Source of the DNA: Persicaria tinctoria
Lineage: Eukaryota > Streptophyta > Magnoliopsida > Caryophyllales > Polygonaceae
Reading direction: 5' to 3'
Length of the DNA stretch: 64,000 bases
NCBI GenBank assembly: GCA_037127255.1
Contig: JBANSL010000013.1
Coordinates: 63,119,688-63,183,687, forward strand
A model generated the notes under the pieces. It saw only the letters and a program-made list of their open reading frames with translations, was not told the origin of the DNA and made no database searches. The translations under genes were made by a program, and so were the position numbers. Every line of letters starts with the position of its first letter. Positions within the stretch are counted from its first letter, which is position 1. Below, piece by piece: positions 47,801 through 58,391 of the stretch.

Positions 47801-50137
47801 AACCTGTCTAGTTTTCGAAGAGCCCGACTGCCCAGAAACCTCACTGGATGAATTAGCACGAGGAGAACTTTCATTGGCAATGGGAGAAGTAACATGCTGT
47901 CTTTGAACAGGGGAAGGAGCGGCCTGCGAACTAACATCATTTGTTTTTTGTGGTACCATCATTCCAGATTGCATATGAGGAAAAAATTGTGCCAACAAAT
48001 TAGCATTTGTAGGGTGAGAAAGGTCAATATTGTGCTCAAGCGCATACGCCTGCACATATGCTAACTCAGCCATCGCTCGCTGGCCTATGTTCTGACTTCC
48101 ATGCTGTGCCTGAGGTACTTGCATAGGTCTCATGATGTTTGAAGCAGTAGGAACGTTAGATGACATCAGCTGCACTGGAGGCTTTTGTTCATTTCTTTGT
48201 TCATTCATCAGCCATTGTGCATGCTCTCGCTGCTTCTCACCACGAGAACTAGGGTCAGAGGGTCTTTTCAAAGATGATGACTGGGCCTGATCAGACATTT
48301 CCAATTTTGGTTGCTGCTGTGACTGAATGCCAAATCCCCCCTTCTGTTGCGCAGCCTGAAAAGCATACTGCATATAAGGTTGATGGACAGGATTCAGCAT
48401 TTGCTGCTCGTGACCTTGACCCTTGCTCTGACCATCTTCCCGTAACTGAGATGGGCCTTGTTGCTGGGCTAAATCAATGAATTTTTTGGGCTGCTGAGAT
48501 GACTGGGTTGAGCCAGAGTATGAAGCAAAATTTTCCCTTGCCATGAATCCTGGGGGAACTCCAGCTTGAAATGAAGAATAGGGTTCATGTCCTTCCTGCT
48601 TTCTAAGTAGCTGATGCTGAAATGACTGCACAAAATAACCTATGGATTAGTGCACAGCTTATGATTTAAACAACCAAAAGACTTAGTTCGTGATGAAATT
48701 TGCATTACGTAGTACATATTCTGGAAATAAACAAAATCTCAACAATATAAACTAAATAAATAAAAATAAATCATCAGAGCAAAACATAGAGGAAAATAAG
48801 TCCTTTGTAAGCTGCTCAATTTCACAAACAAGAAATTGATAATAAATAAATTTAAAAAACAGGAAAAAAAAAAAAAAAAAGAAGAAGAAGAAGAAGGCAA
48901 TCTAGAGATTGTGTATCATATCAATGACAGGAAGATAACATCGACATCAATAGTGAAGAAGTATAGATATCAGCAAGAGTTGAGAATAAATAATCCGCAT
49001 GATCAATTGAATTCCAATTTGAGATATATGTGTAAACGCCACCCGACTAACAGAGTAACAGGCAGATGTTGCAACTAAAATCCACAAACAGCATAATAAG
49101 AATACTACGCCATGATAAAGAAAGTATACCAGATCAGCAAACAGTTGGAAAGTCCTGAATCGAAAGTTGAAAATGGTAAGCAAAGTCTGAATAGGGTTAA
49201 CTATGCGTGTAGAAATTACACAAAGTCGCAATACAACTGGGGAGAGGGGGAAGGGATCTTGACCAAAAATGGAATCTTTTTTTAGTTAGAATTGGTTGGT
49301 TGTGACTTACCTAGCCAAGCCCCCCCCCCCCAAAAAAAAAAAACAATAGGAATAACTCGCTATTCGTTCAGGTTCTGAGTCATAATAGTTGTGTATGGCT
49401 GAGTGGTTCAAGGTTGATGCTTTGAATTGAAGGTATTCAAGGTTGAAAAAAAAAAAACCAAACAAAAGCATTCGCGGTTTCTAAAATGTTTGCACAAGAT
49501 AGCTCTATCTAACTAGCACATCAACCTATTGGTAAAAAAACTGGACACAGCTAACGGCAGAGACGAAATGACAGCAGAAAATAATGCATAAAATTTGACC
49601 CCGAATAAGTCATAAAATGAGTCATGCTGGAAGAGAATCAAATTCTAGTATAGTCAAGCAGATCAGAATCACATCACAACCTCACAAATTCTTCCAAAAT
49701 TAAGAATGCCAACCCAATCAAAAACCACCCACAAAATTGTTGTATGCACATAAAATGTATTTTGATGAACAAGTCAATAAATAAAGTGCAACACTCGGCT
49801 CAGCCTGAATTTATCAAAGAAACATTAAATAAAGCTTGCAAGCCAAATGGTTCACCTAACAATCACATCGGGCACAAATACCCACAAAATTAACGGCTCA
49901 AACCATTTCCAGCAAACACTACTTCACAGTTGAAAACCCACAAATTACCTGTCTAGCCCCAACCCCAAGTTGGTGTTGTTGGTGTTGTTGCTGTTGGAGA
50001 TGCTTTTGTTGGTGTTGAATCAAATCGAACCCCAAATGGGGTGCCGACGAGGACGACGATGGGGAGGCAGCCGCAGACGGGCTGCGTCCAACGCTGCCGG
50101 AGCCGAGCCCCTTATGTGCACTACCACCAGCTTGCAT
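38878..50137 (-). CDS. BRM: BRAHMA, SWI2/SNF2 chromatin-remodelling ATPase
   Basis: Fourteen minus-strand exons: 50137-49949, 48625-47372, 47225-45900, 45798-45686, 45214-45127, 45028-44942, 44498-44406, 44300-44217, 44134-43931, 43563-43321, 42918-41389, 41302-40781, 39949-39698, 39567-38878. They give 2224 residues, close to Arabidopsis BRM (about 2190). Domains: a Gln-rich N-terminus; QLQ (about 460-482, [14 protein letters not shown]); HSA (about 770-840, [18 protein letters not shown]); ATPase with Walker A GLGKT (about 1012-1016) and DEAQ (1113-1116); helicase C with [10 protein letters not shown] and ARAHRIGQ (about 1420); and a C-terminal bromodomain across exons 13-14. It ends [19 protein letters not shown] is the nuclear motor of a plant SWI/SNF complex that slides or evicts nucleosomes at developmental genes. 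Introns after exons 3 and 6 use GC donors. No damage is seen. Confidence 0.96.
44941..44942 (-). other. GC donor of BRM intron 6
   Basis: Exon 6 ends ACTGTTCAG and the intron starts GCAAGATCC. The next exon begins [11 protein letters not shown], in register with the family protein. No GT donor nearby keeps the frame. Confidence 0.85.
45899..45900 (-). other. GC donor of BRM intron 3
   Basis: Exon 3 ends GCTCGTGCACAG and the intron starts GCATGATCTC. Reading on would hit TGA at the second codon. The next exon (45798) starts [11 protein letters not shown], which continues the conserved protein. Confidence 0.8.
48626..49948 (-). repeat. BRM intron 1 with simple repeats
   Basis: The 1.3-kb first intron holds an A17 run followed by (GAA)n at about 48867-48896 and a C-run/A-run junction at about 49320-49343. 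No gene or element is seen. Confidence 0.7.
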
Positions 50138-50808
50138 TTTAACACCCGAAACCGACAGATAAAAGGAATTCAGATTCTAACTAACTAATAACCCTCATCG
50201 GAAAAGCAGAACTGCCCAAAACCCTCTCTAATCCCCTGAAATCGGAAACCGGGAAAATGCCCAAAACCCTCAAGAACACAGCTGTGCGAAAAATTGGGGT
50301 CAGAAACAGGGAAATTCCGAACCCTCTCTCTCTTGCTTTTTCTCTCTCTGTGCCCACCTAGGCCAATGAAAAGTACAAAAAACCGAAAATTGCGCTGCAA
50401 AAACTCGGTTGGATTATGCTAAGAGAGAAAATCTTTTTGGCGGTAAACTGTGGGCCCGAAAAAAACATTTGAATGACGGATCGGAGAGAGCAAGTGCTGC
50501 TTTGGTGGGTTTCAGTGGCCGTTCAGTCCCGAACTCGTCGGAATCTGCCTTGTTTGGGCTTTTTCCCACTCTGAATTTCACGCCAATTTGCGTCTCTCTC
50601 TTCGCCTCTCGCTCTTGCAGTCAAACCCTAATCTTTCCTTTCTTTTGGGGTTTTATTTTCATTTTTATTTTATTTTTTTACTATAGCTGCTGGGTGGAGG
50701 AGCTAACCCTGGTTTAAGCCGGGACAACCATGGTTGAGTAGAAAGGGTACTGGGTGTTACGTGTGGGACCCTTCCAGAAGATAATTTAAGGCCAAATTGC
50801 CATATATG
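50138..50808 (-). promoter_or_regulatory. BRM 5' leader and promoter region
   Basis: On the minus strand a C/T-rich GAGAGA/TCTCTC microsatellite lies at about 50322-50352, within a likely 5' untranslated region. Upstream DNA to the MITE at 50809 is non-coding. CT-rich leaders are common in plant housekeeping genes. The transcription start cannot be fixed. Confidence 0.4.
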
Positions 50809-51241
50809 TACTACGTAGATTTGTCAAACGAGTCATTCGGGTCGGGTTTGGGTCGGGTCTCGGGTAAAATGGGTCCTGGGTACTTCTGAGTTGACTAGAA
50901 CCCGGGTTTGAACGGGTTTCGGGTCATTTCGGGTTTGTCAATTTTTTCATTTTTAAATTAAAAAAATCATGATTTGATAATTTTGCAATAAATTTTAATT
51001 ATATATATAAAAAATTAATTATATTTAATTAAAAATCAACCGGGTCAATCGGATAAAATCGGATCAAAATTACCGGGTCAATCAGGTCACCAGGTCGAAA
51101 CCCAGATGACCCGGAAAATTTCCAGGTTTTCGGATTCGGGTCGAAAAAAATATCCAGGTCAAAATTTTCCGGGTTCGGGTCGAAAATTTCCCGAGCGGCC
51201 GGGTCGGATCGACCAGGTCGGGTTGTGTTTTGACAGGTCTA
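50809..51241. mobile_element. hAT-like MITE rich in GGGTC words
   Basis: It is flanked by the perfect 8-bp duplication CATATATG (50801-50808 and 51242-51249). The right end, inverted, reads TAGACCTGTCAAA. The left has TAGATTTGTCAAA seven bases inside the border, suggesting a small insertion (CTACGTA) at the left tip. The interior repeats CGGGT/GGGTC words many times. It lies about 0.7 kb upstream of the BRM start codon and has no coding capacity. Confidence 0.6.
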
Positions 51242-52189
51242 CATATATGGACTATATTGGTGAAAATACTAACTTCAAACGACATACGAGTAGAAACTAC
51301 AAAGTACAAAAAGCGATAAATAGGTATAAAAATACAGTAGTAATATTTCAAAATCTGATTTTCAACAAGTTAAAGCATTATTTACTTAATAAATAAATTT
51401 AGCTGTTTATTTTTAATTAAATATTGTCTAATTGTTCAAAAATAATTTAAACATTAGCTCGTTTACTATTGTTAAAACTTAAAAGGAAGAATATGACATT
51501 TGCAAATATGCCTTGTTTTTTACTTTATTGCAAAAATGCCTAATTTTATTGCAAAAATGCCTAATAAAATTGCAAATGTGCCCAAAAGAAGAAAAAAATA
51601 TGTAAAATAAATAAATAAAACAAAAAAACCGGATTTTCCTATTTTGTAAAATAAAAACGAAAAAAGAAATTTTTTCATAGAATTAATAAGATTTTCTGGA
51701 AATGGGAAAAAACAGATTTTATGGAAATTAAAAAATAAATTCGGAAAATGGACTAAAATTCGGAGTTTTTTTTTTCAAAAAACATAATTTCGGAAAAAGA
51801 AATTTTGGTTGCGAAAACGTGTGAGTATATATATCCTGACCTGTGAAACAAATATCCTGTCAACATGTAAGTACCATCCTGTCAGCAATTGCTTTGTCAT
51901 CATGTCATGTCGATAAGAATACTTGTCGATGTAAATTTTTTTTTCCGTTATATTTCAGTTTGGTGCATAAGTTATTGGCTCTCAGAGCCAATAGCAAATA
52001 GGTCCAAGTTCTCTCACTTTATTGGCAACACCTTTTCATTCTTGCTATAAGATATCTGAATTTAACATTGAGATCAAGATTGCTTTTGTAACTAACTGTT
52101 GTTCTTCAATTCCTCTATCAACACACACATGCACAACACAAAACACACACACGGCTGTTCGGTTGGAGATTAAGATCCAAATTGCGTTT

Positions 52190-52700
52190 GACACTTGACT
52201 GGAACACACATACAACATGACAGGAAAATTAAAATACTATGACAAGATATTAATATCAACATGACAAGATGAAAAAAAAATTATCTTGACAGGATGCTAC
52301 TAAAATACAGACATGAAATTTTCATAAACATGTCAGGATACATAACAACATGGATCCAACTTCAATTAAGCAATTGTCGTAGCCGTGAAGCGCACTCGGA
52401 ATCCTGGTGTTTTGTTGATCGGTAGGGACCTCATTCACCACCGGTTTTGACACTTGACTGGAACACACCTACCACATGACAGTGAAATTCAAATGCTATG
52501 ACAATGTATTCTTGTCAACATGACAGGAAAACCCCCTTAAAATCTTGACATGATGCTACTAAAATGCTAACAAGATATTTTCATAACTATGTCAGGATAC
52601 GTAACAAAATGGAGCCAACTTCAATCAAGCAATTGTCGTAGCCGTGAACCCGGAATTCTGGTCTTTTGTTCGGTTGGGACATCATTCACCATCGGTTTTG
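52190..52700 (+). repeat. Two ~258-bp tandem units inside the foldback element
   Basis: GACACTTGACTGGAACACAC occurs at about 52190 and 52448, and GCAATTGTCGTAGCCGTGAA at about 52371 and 52629. Both pairs give a period of about 258 bp. A third, more diverged partial unit follows to about 53080. Confidence 0.7.
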
Positions 52701-52837
52701 CAACAACAATCCGACAGGAAAAAGAAAATATTTTGACAGGATAATTTTAACCACATGACAGATGAAAAAAACAATTTTGGCAGGATGTTAATAAAATACT
52801 GACAGAAAATATTTTTAAAATGTCAGGATACATAAAT

Positions 52838-52993
52838 CATGAGTCGTAAAGGGAGTCCCACGACTCATGGAACTTCTCAGAATAGATCTTCATGACTCGT
52901 TAAGGGTCTACCACAAGTCGTGGGATTTCTCAACAGCTCAAAAAACAGTCAGAACAACTTTTCACGACTCGTGAAGGTCTCCCCCGAGTCGTG
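52838..52993. repeat. Three spaced hairpins of an ACGACTC/GAGTCGT motif
   Basis: Hairpin 1: CATGAGTCGT (52838-52847) with ACGACTCATG (52860-52869). Hairpin 2 (imperfect): CATGACTCGT (52891-52900) with ACAAGTCGTG (about 52913-52922). Hairpin 3: CACGACTCG (52963-52971) with CGAGTCGTG (52985-52993). Loops are 12-13 bases and spacing is about 55-75 bases. Confidence 0.75.
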
Positions 52994-54022
52994 GAACGTG
53001 ACTTGAGCTCCATAGCTGTCCATCCCTGTCTATGAATCATGGTCTTTTGATCGGTCGGGATATCATTCACATTTTTTTAGCACTTGACAGGATATCATCT
53101 ATAACATGACGGGAATTTTTTTTACATCGACAGGGTATTCCTATCGACATAACAGGATGACAAAACAATTGCTGACAGGATGGTACTTACATGTCGACAG
53201 GATATTTGTTTCACATGTCATGATATATACTCACACGTTTTCGCGACCAAAATTTCTTTTTCCGAAATTATGTTTTTTGAAAAAAAAAACTCCGAATTTT
53301 ACTCCCTTTTCCGAATTTATTTTTTAATTTTCAGAAAATGTTTTTTTCCCATTTCCAGAAAATTTTATTAATTCTATAAAAAAATTTCCGAATTTTTTTT
53401 TATTTCCGAAAATCTGGGTTTTCTTTTCCAATTTCTCAAAATCTTTTTTGTTTTTCTGAAATTCTTTTTTTTGAAAAAAAAAATCCGAATTTATGTTTTT
53501 TTTCCATTTTCCATAATTCATTTTTTTTTAGATTTCAAAATCATATTTTTTTTATTTTCCAAATATATATATTTTTTTAATATCCGAAAATCATATTTCT
53601 TAATTTTTAATTTCATAAAATAATAATTATATATATTTATTTTAATTTAAAAAATGCTTAAACACACAATACTTTTATTGCAAATATGCCTAAATAGGCA
53701 TCCCTTGCAATTTGGTAGAACGAGGGGTACTTTTGTAACCCTTTTTTCTGGGTAGGGTATATCCGCAAATTCGCCTTGATAAAATAGGAGGTTGATAAAA
53801 ATTAAAGGCTTATGGTTTAATTTAGAGAAAATCACTAGTTAAATATAAATTTTTATACTAAATCACCCGCTAAAACTAAAGCGGTAAATAGATATAAAAA
53901 TAATATTTAAAAATCTAATTTTCAACAAGTTAAGAATTATTTACTTAATAAATCAATTTGTTTATTTTTAATTGAGTATTTGCTCGTTTTACAAAAATAA
54001 TTTAAGCATTGGCTCATTTACC

Positions 54023-55548
54023 GTATATAAAATAAGAGTTATATATATAGATTTAGGGCATGTTTGTTTGGAGGAAGGAAAAGGAAAGAAATCATTTCAA
54101 GGGAAAGGGTTAAACTCTAAATTTGTTTGGTTGATTGAAGAAATGAATCATTGCTTTCTTCGTTACCTTTTTAAGTGTTTGGTTGATTTAGAGAAAGGAA
54201 ATAAGACAATCAATAAGACTTTTGTATTTTTAATAATTGTTTCCTAAAATTATTGCAAAATCATATAACAAAGATGAATCGATATAAGAAGAAGCTCATA
54301 TGAAATCATATATATTGTTCAATTTAAACGATCACTTGAAGTAAACATAGTCAGCACTTCTTAACCCACACATATGAAATCCACACACTCAGAAACACTT
54401 CGCAATTAAAAAAACTACAACCACGTTCAAAAAGACGGAAAGAAAATAGAAATTGTAGAAAGCTACGACCAGTGGTAGGTACCCAACAACTTTTCATTAA
54501 TCAAGTTTAGTTCCTCTTCTTAAGGAGGTATGTCACATATTGCTTCCTCAATCTATTGTTGGCTTGAAAGAATACATGAAGTTTATATTCATCTCCCATC
54601 AATATCGTTGCTACCTACATATTTCAAATGTATATTGGTTAAGGACAATACATAAATTATTTAAATGAAGGAATTTATAAAGAATAATTACAATAGTTAC
54701 CTCTAATGCATCTCACAGGGAAAGAACATCCAATTTCAACATTTCTTCTAACCTGATTTGCCTCTCTTCTATTTCTTTGGTTTCATCTTTGGATCACCTT
54801 CTTCTACAAGATACACAAGCAACATTTAGATCGTCGGTAAGGCATGAAATGGGTGAAATAATTTCTCTAGTTTCTTCAGAGCAACAACTAACGTTTGCTC
54901 AAGAATATATTGCAAAGGAAATATCTAGTAAAGTAGTATTGATAATTTATTTTGAAATCAAGAATGAAATGGACTGCAAAGTATCTGGATGCTCCAGGGA
55001 TTAACCTTATTTTTCTTCCTTATAAAGCTTTTCCCTGGAGGAAGGTACTAAAAGTAAGAAAGAACTTTGATCAATATCAATTGAGTTTTGAAAATAAAAC
55101 TGAAGAGGGAAACAAATAACAAATAATCTCAAATGGAGGAGAAGCAAAATAATTCGTCCCAACTCGTCCCTATTTGCAATTCTAGTTCACTACTTGCAAA
55201 AAAATTCCAGTTCACTACTTGCAAAAACTTCTAGTTCACACATGTGTAGGACTGAATTGACGAGGAAAGATACACACATATACCTGAACTCTCAAATGGA
55301 GGAGAAGCAAAAATCTCGAAGAAGCACCGGATGTGTGAAGAGGAAAATTAAGCAGACCCCAATTTCTCCCTATAGAAAGTAGAAATTTTAGGGTTTTATG
55401 AAAGGGGGAAAGCTATCCTATGAATCTGGAAAATTGAATAACAATAATCAAAGAAAAGACAAGCATAAACATAATGAAGAGATTACCTATGATTTAACCA
55501 AGAGCAACCAATGAGAGAGGGTTAAGGTCATGGCAGATGACCTCCATC
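54023..55548. other. Non-coding DNA with a Myb/SANT-like gene fragment
   Basis: No intact gene is seen. On the minus strand about 54780-54706 encodes PKEIEERQIRLEEMLKLDVL, followed by a GT donor. After an AG acceptor, about 54616-54520 encodes ATILMGDEYKLHVFF and RLRKQYVTYLLKK. This resembles the C-terminal part of plant Myb/SANT-like proteins linked to Harbinger transposons. A short direct repeat (AGTTCACTACTTGCAAAAA) lies at 55182-55225. Confidence 0.35.
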
Positions 55549-56085
55549 TAGCTCTTATTTAAAGCCACGTTGAACAGATCCTAAAATACTAAACATCGAC
55601 AACTCGTATACACCTCCTCCACTGGTCCCTATTTAAATCCACATCTTCTGAAAGATTTAGAAGATTAAGGTCATGGCGGATGACCTCCATCCATCTCTTC
55701 TTAGGTCTACCTCTCGCCCTGCAGCTAACTCCAAGATCCAAATTCTCACATCTATGAAATGAAGCCGATAAAGGCCTCCTACGAACGTGTCCAAACCATC
55801 ACAGTCTGGACTCACTCAGTTTGTCCACAATGCATGCAACTCCTACCTTGCTCCTAATGTCAACATTTCTGATTCTGTCTAGTCTCTTATGCCCACTCAT
55901 CCAACATAATGTTCTCATCTCAGCTACTACCATCTTCTATTCTTGGGCTTTCGTAATAGGTAAGCACTTAGAGGCATACAGAAGAGTCGATCCAACAATC
56001 ACCTTATAGAGCTTCTCTTTCAGTTTAGTTGGGATTTTCTTGTCGTATAGCATAGCCGACGCTCTTCTCCAACTTAGCCACCCCG
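55549..56085 (-). pseudogene. RTE-type LINE reverse transcriptase, C-terminal part
   Basis: On the minus strand, reading away from the Ty3 insertion, the sequence encodes GWLSWRRASAMLYDKKIP, LKEKLYKVIVGSTLLYASKC, VAEMRTLCWMSGHKRLDRIR, WFGHVRRRPL and ARGRPKKRWMEVIRHDL, then VDLNRDQWRRCIRVVDV and a stop. This is the conserved C-terminal region of plant RTE-like LINEs. One internal stop is seen. The upstream part of the same protein lies beyond 63836, on the other side of Ty3 element 2. Confidence 0.8.
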
Positions 56086-57044
56086 TTATGCGGGACCATC
56101 TTCTACAGCTCTACCTGACACACCTATCATTCTTGGAGAATGACCAATGACTCGAGCTAGAGCTAAGAAGCTTCAGAGAGACTCTTTCAACTATGTGAGT
56201 CATGCTTTGTTCTCAAGCAAGGTTCAACTCCCCGAGCCTACATTGAAGACCTATATGTACATAGGGATTCAAGATGAAGCCGAGCCACCTTAGTTATAGG
56301 GCTGCCGAATTAACTAAGTATTGGGGCTCCATATATTTCTATTTTTAGTATTATTTTTACTTAACGCTATTTTAGGAAACTCTAGAGGTTATTCTATTTA
56401 ATTCCTTTAAGTCTTATTTTTATCTTCTTAGATGCTAGAATCGTCCCAATTCAGCCCTGCGTGGCCTATATATTTCGATTCCTCTCATGTAGATCAATTG
56501 GAACTTTGATAATAGAAATCTCTCATACTGAGTGTTACACACGTGAGTGTTGATTGATCGACTAGAGCTGTGCTCGTTGATCATCGATCGGTATCTTGTC
56601 TCAGCTTGGTTTGCTTTGTGTTCATCAACTTCGCAAGACTTGGTGATCCTAGTATCCACAAGCCCCCCCCTTGTGTCTCCAAGTTGTTCGCTTGGTTGTG
56701 TAGGGTTGTAGAGGCAGGTTATATAGTCATTGGTATTGGTTCCTACCCTCTTAGGAGGCCTAGGGTCTTTATCTTGTTCTATATAGATCGACTCAGTCCT
56801 TATCGGTCGTGTCTTTGCAACAATTTTGTGTCTTTCCTTGTTATCGAGTCTTGTTCTTGCATCGAGTTCTTTAATTCTTGTTGCGTTCTTGGTCGATATC
56901 GAGATAGTTCTTTCTTTCTTGATTCGATTCTTGCTGTTCTTGTCGAGTCTTGCTTCGTTCTTGCTTCCGTTCTTTAGTTTCTTGCTTGTTTGTCGAAGAT
57001 CGGGCCATCTCATGGCTAACCCTGTATCAAATTGGCATCAGAGC
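56086..57044 (+). repeat. 5' LTR and primer-binding site of element 2
   Basis: 944 bp, starting TTATGCGGGACC (the 3' LTR has TGACGTGAGACC, so the 5' tip is mutated) and ending GTATCA at 57029. After two bases TTGGCATCAGAGC (57032-57044) matches the initiator-Met primer site with one change. Its first ~210 bases are a non-translated copy of the polyprotein tail. Confidence 0.85.
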
Positions 57045-58391
57045 TTTGGTTTCCGACATCAAGATTGAGTCTTTTTTTTTTCATAAACAAAAAAACCCAC
57101 AAAAAGAGTCCTTTTCTTGTTTTGGTCTTTTACTTCTTGCATTCTTGAATTGATTATTGCACTAATCTTGAGTTTGTGATTGTTTGTGGTTGCATAGCCT
57201 AAACACAAAGCCTAGCCGAGACCAGTGGAGTCGACCACAAGTGTGCACAACCCTTTGTGTACACCAACAGCCGACGGCAGCCTGTTCTGTCCCCATAGAT
57301 CTTTGCTTTGGTCGACATTCTCCACATACACAAACCCTAGTTTGTTCTATCTTTTCTATCTTTGGTTTATTTGTTCTATCTTGGAGATATTTTGTTCTAT
57401 CTATTTAATTGCCTTATTAAAATCTGATTTGTGGTAGAATAAATTCCTTTTATCTATCATATATCTCATAAAGGCTTAGATAGATATACTTACCAAATTT
57501 ATCCAAAGTGTGTCTATATATATTTATCTTAGGGCTAAATTTGTTATCTTTTCACCTCTTATATCAGAATTTCGAGTCCTTTTTATTTTGTTGAGTCTTT
57601 TCTTGCATTAGTATAAAAAAATCAGATTAAAAAAAAAAAGATTTAACTTGGACCTAGGAGGATAAAATTCACTAGGGGCAAAAGTAAGTAAAAAAAAAAA
57701 GAGTTGTTCTACTAGTGCAAGAAAGCTCCAAAGGACCATATTTGGTGAATTGCCTAGCCCTAGTCGACACACCCTTTTCCAAACACATTACCTCCCACAA
57801 ATCACAAAATTGAAACCCTACCTTGCAACTACAACATCCTAACTTAAAGGTTTTCAATCAAAAGAGGAAAATTTCCATACTTTCTTAGTTTTCTTTTATT
57901 TTTCTTATGTTTACAGCTTCTTGTCGAGTTATTTGAGGCTGTGTCGAGCACTTTCTCCTTCTGTCGAGTGTTGTTGTGTTTGTGTCGAAGAGATCTCAGC
58001 CTGTCGAGTTCTCTCTTTTGTTGATCGAGTTGCCTTTGCTTGTTTCTTCATTGAGTCGAGTACCCTTTTGCCGAAACAGGTCCTGAAAAGCCACATCGAG
58101 TTGATTGTTTGCTGTTGTCGAGTACTGATTTCCTTGATCAAGTGCTCTGTTTGCTTTTGTCGAGTACTACAACCCCTTGCTGAGTACTCTTGTGTGTTGT
58201 TTCATTCATTCTCTTGAATTCATATACTTTGATTGCTTAGTTCTTTGCTTGAGTGTTGATTTTCCCAAAGAGGATTGCCCTAACAAGCGTGACATATCAA
58301 TCAGAGAGGGAGTGTGAGCGAAACACAATTGTGAGGTTGTTTATATTTTTACTAATCCTTTACATAGTTCTTTGTTTCTTTTCTTTTTGCA
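57045..58391 (+). other. Untranslated leader of element 2 with repeated TCGAG words
   Basis: About 1.35 kb between primer site and gag. From 57920 to 58200 the word TCGAG (often GTCGAGT) recurs about nine times. An in-phase open frame at 57921-58217 gives a Cys-rich repeat (CRVL) and is probably a by-product. The leader of element 1 has the same kind of words. Confidence 0.6.

Larger units (their letters stand above)
51667..53391. mobile_element. Foldback-like element with ~290-bp inverted arms
   Basis: 51667-51955 and 53100-53391 are inverted copies. They share AGAATTAATA(A/G)(G/A)ATTTTCTGG, a TTCGGAG stretch, CATAATTTCGGAAAAAGAAA, CGAAAACGTGTGAGTATATA, CATCCTGTCAGCAATTG and GTCGATGTAAA. 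The middle (1.1 kb) has tandem ~258-bp units and repeated CCTGTCA/TGACAGG words. No protein is encoded. True outer ends and target duplication were not found, so the element may extend toward 51480 and 53870. Confidence 0.65.
51317..54022. repeat. Direct repeats flanking the foldback element
   Basis: About 51317-51476 and 53884-54022 share, in the same orientation, ATTTTCAACAAGTTAA, ATTATTTACTTAATAAAT, GTTTATTTTTAATT and ACAAAAATAATTTAA-type blocks. They lie 2.5 kb apart around the foldback structure. They are far too long for a target duplication, so they may be element ends or two copies of one AT-rich repeat. Confidence 0.6.

Noticed and set aside
51317..54022. Foldback element as an LTR retrotransposon with 150-bp LTRs
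   Set aside because: No primer-binding site or polypurine tract next to the direct repeats, no coding region, and the inner arms are inverted rather than direct.
57921..58217. 98-codon Cys-rich open frame in the element 2 leader
   Set aside because: Its CRVL repeats are explained by repeated TCGAG words in the DNA, it resembles no protein family I know, and the element 1 leader has no matching frame.
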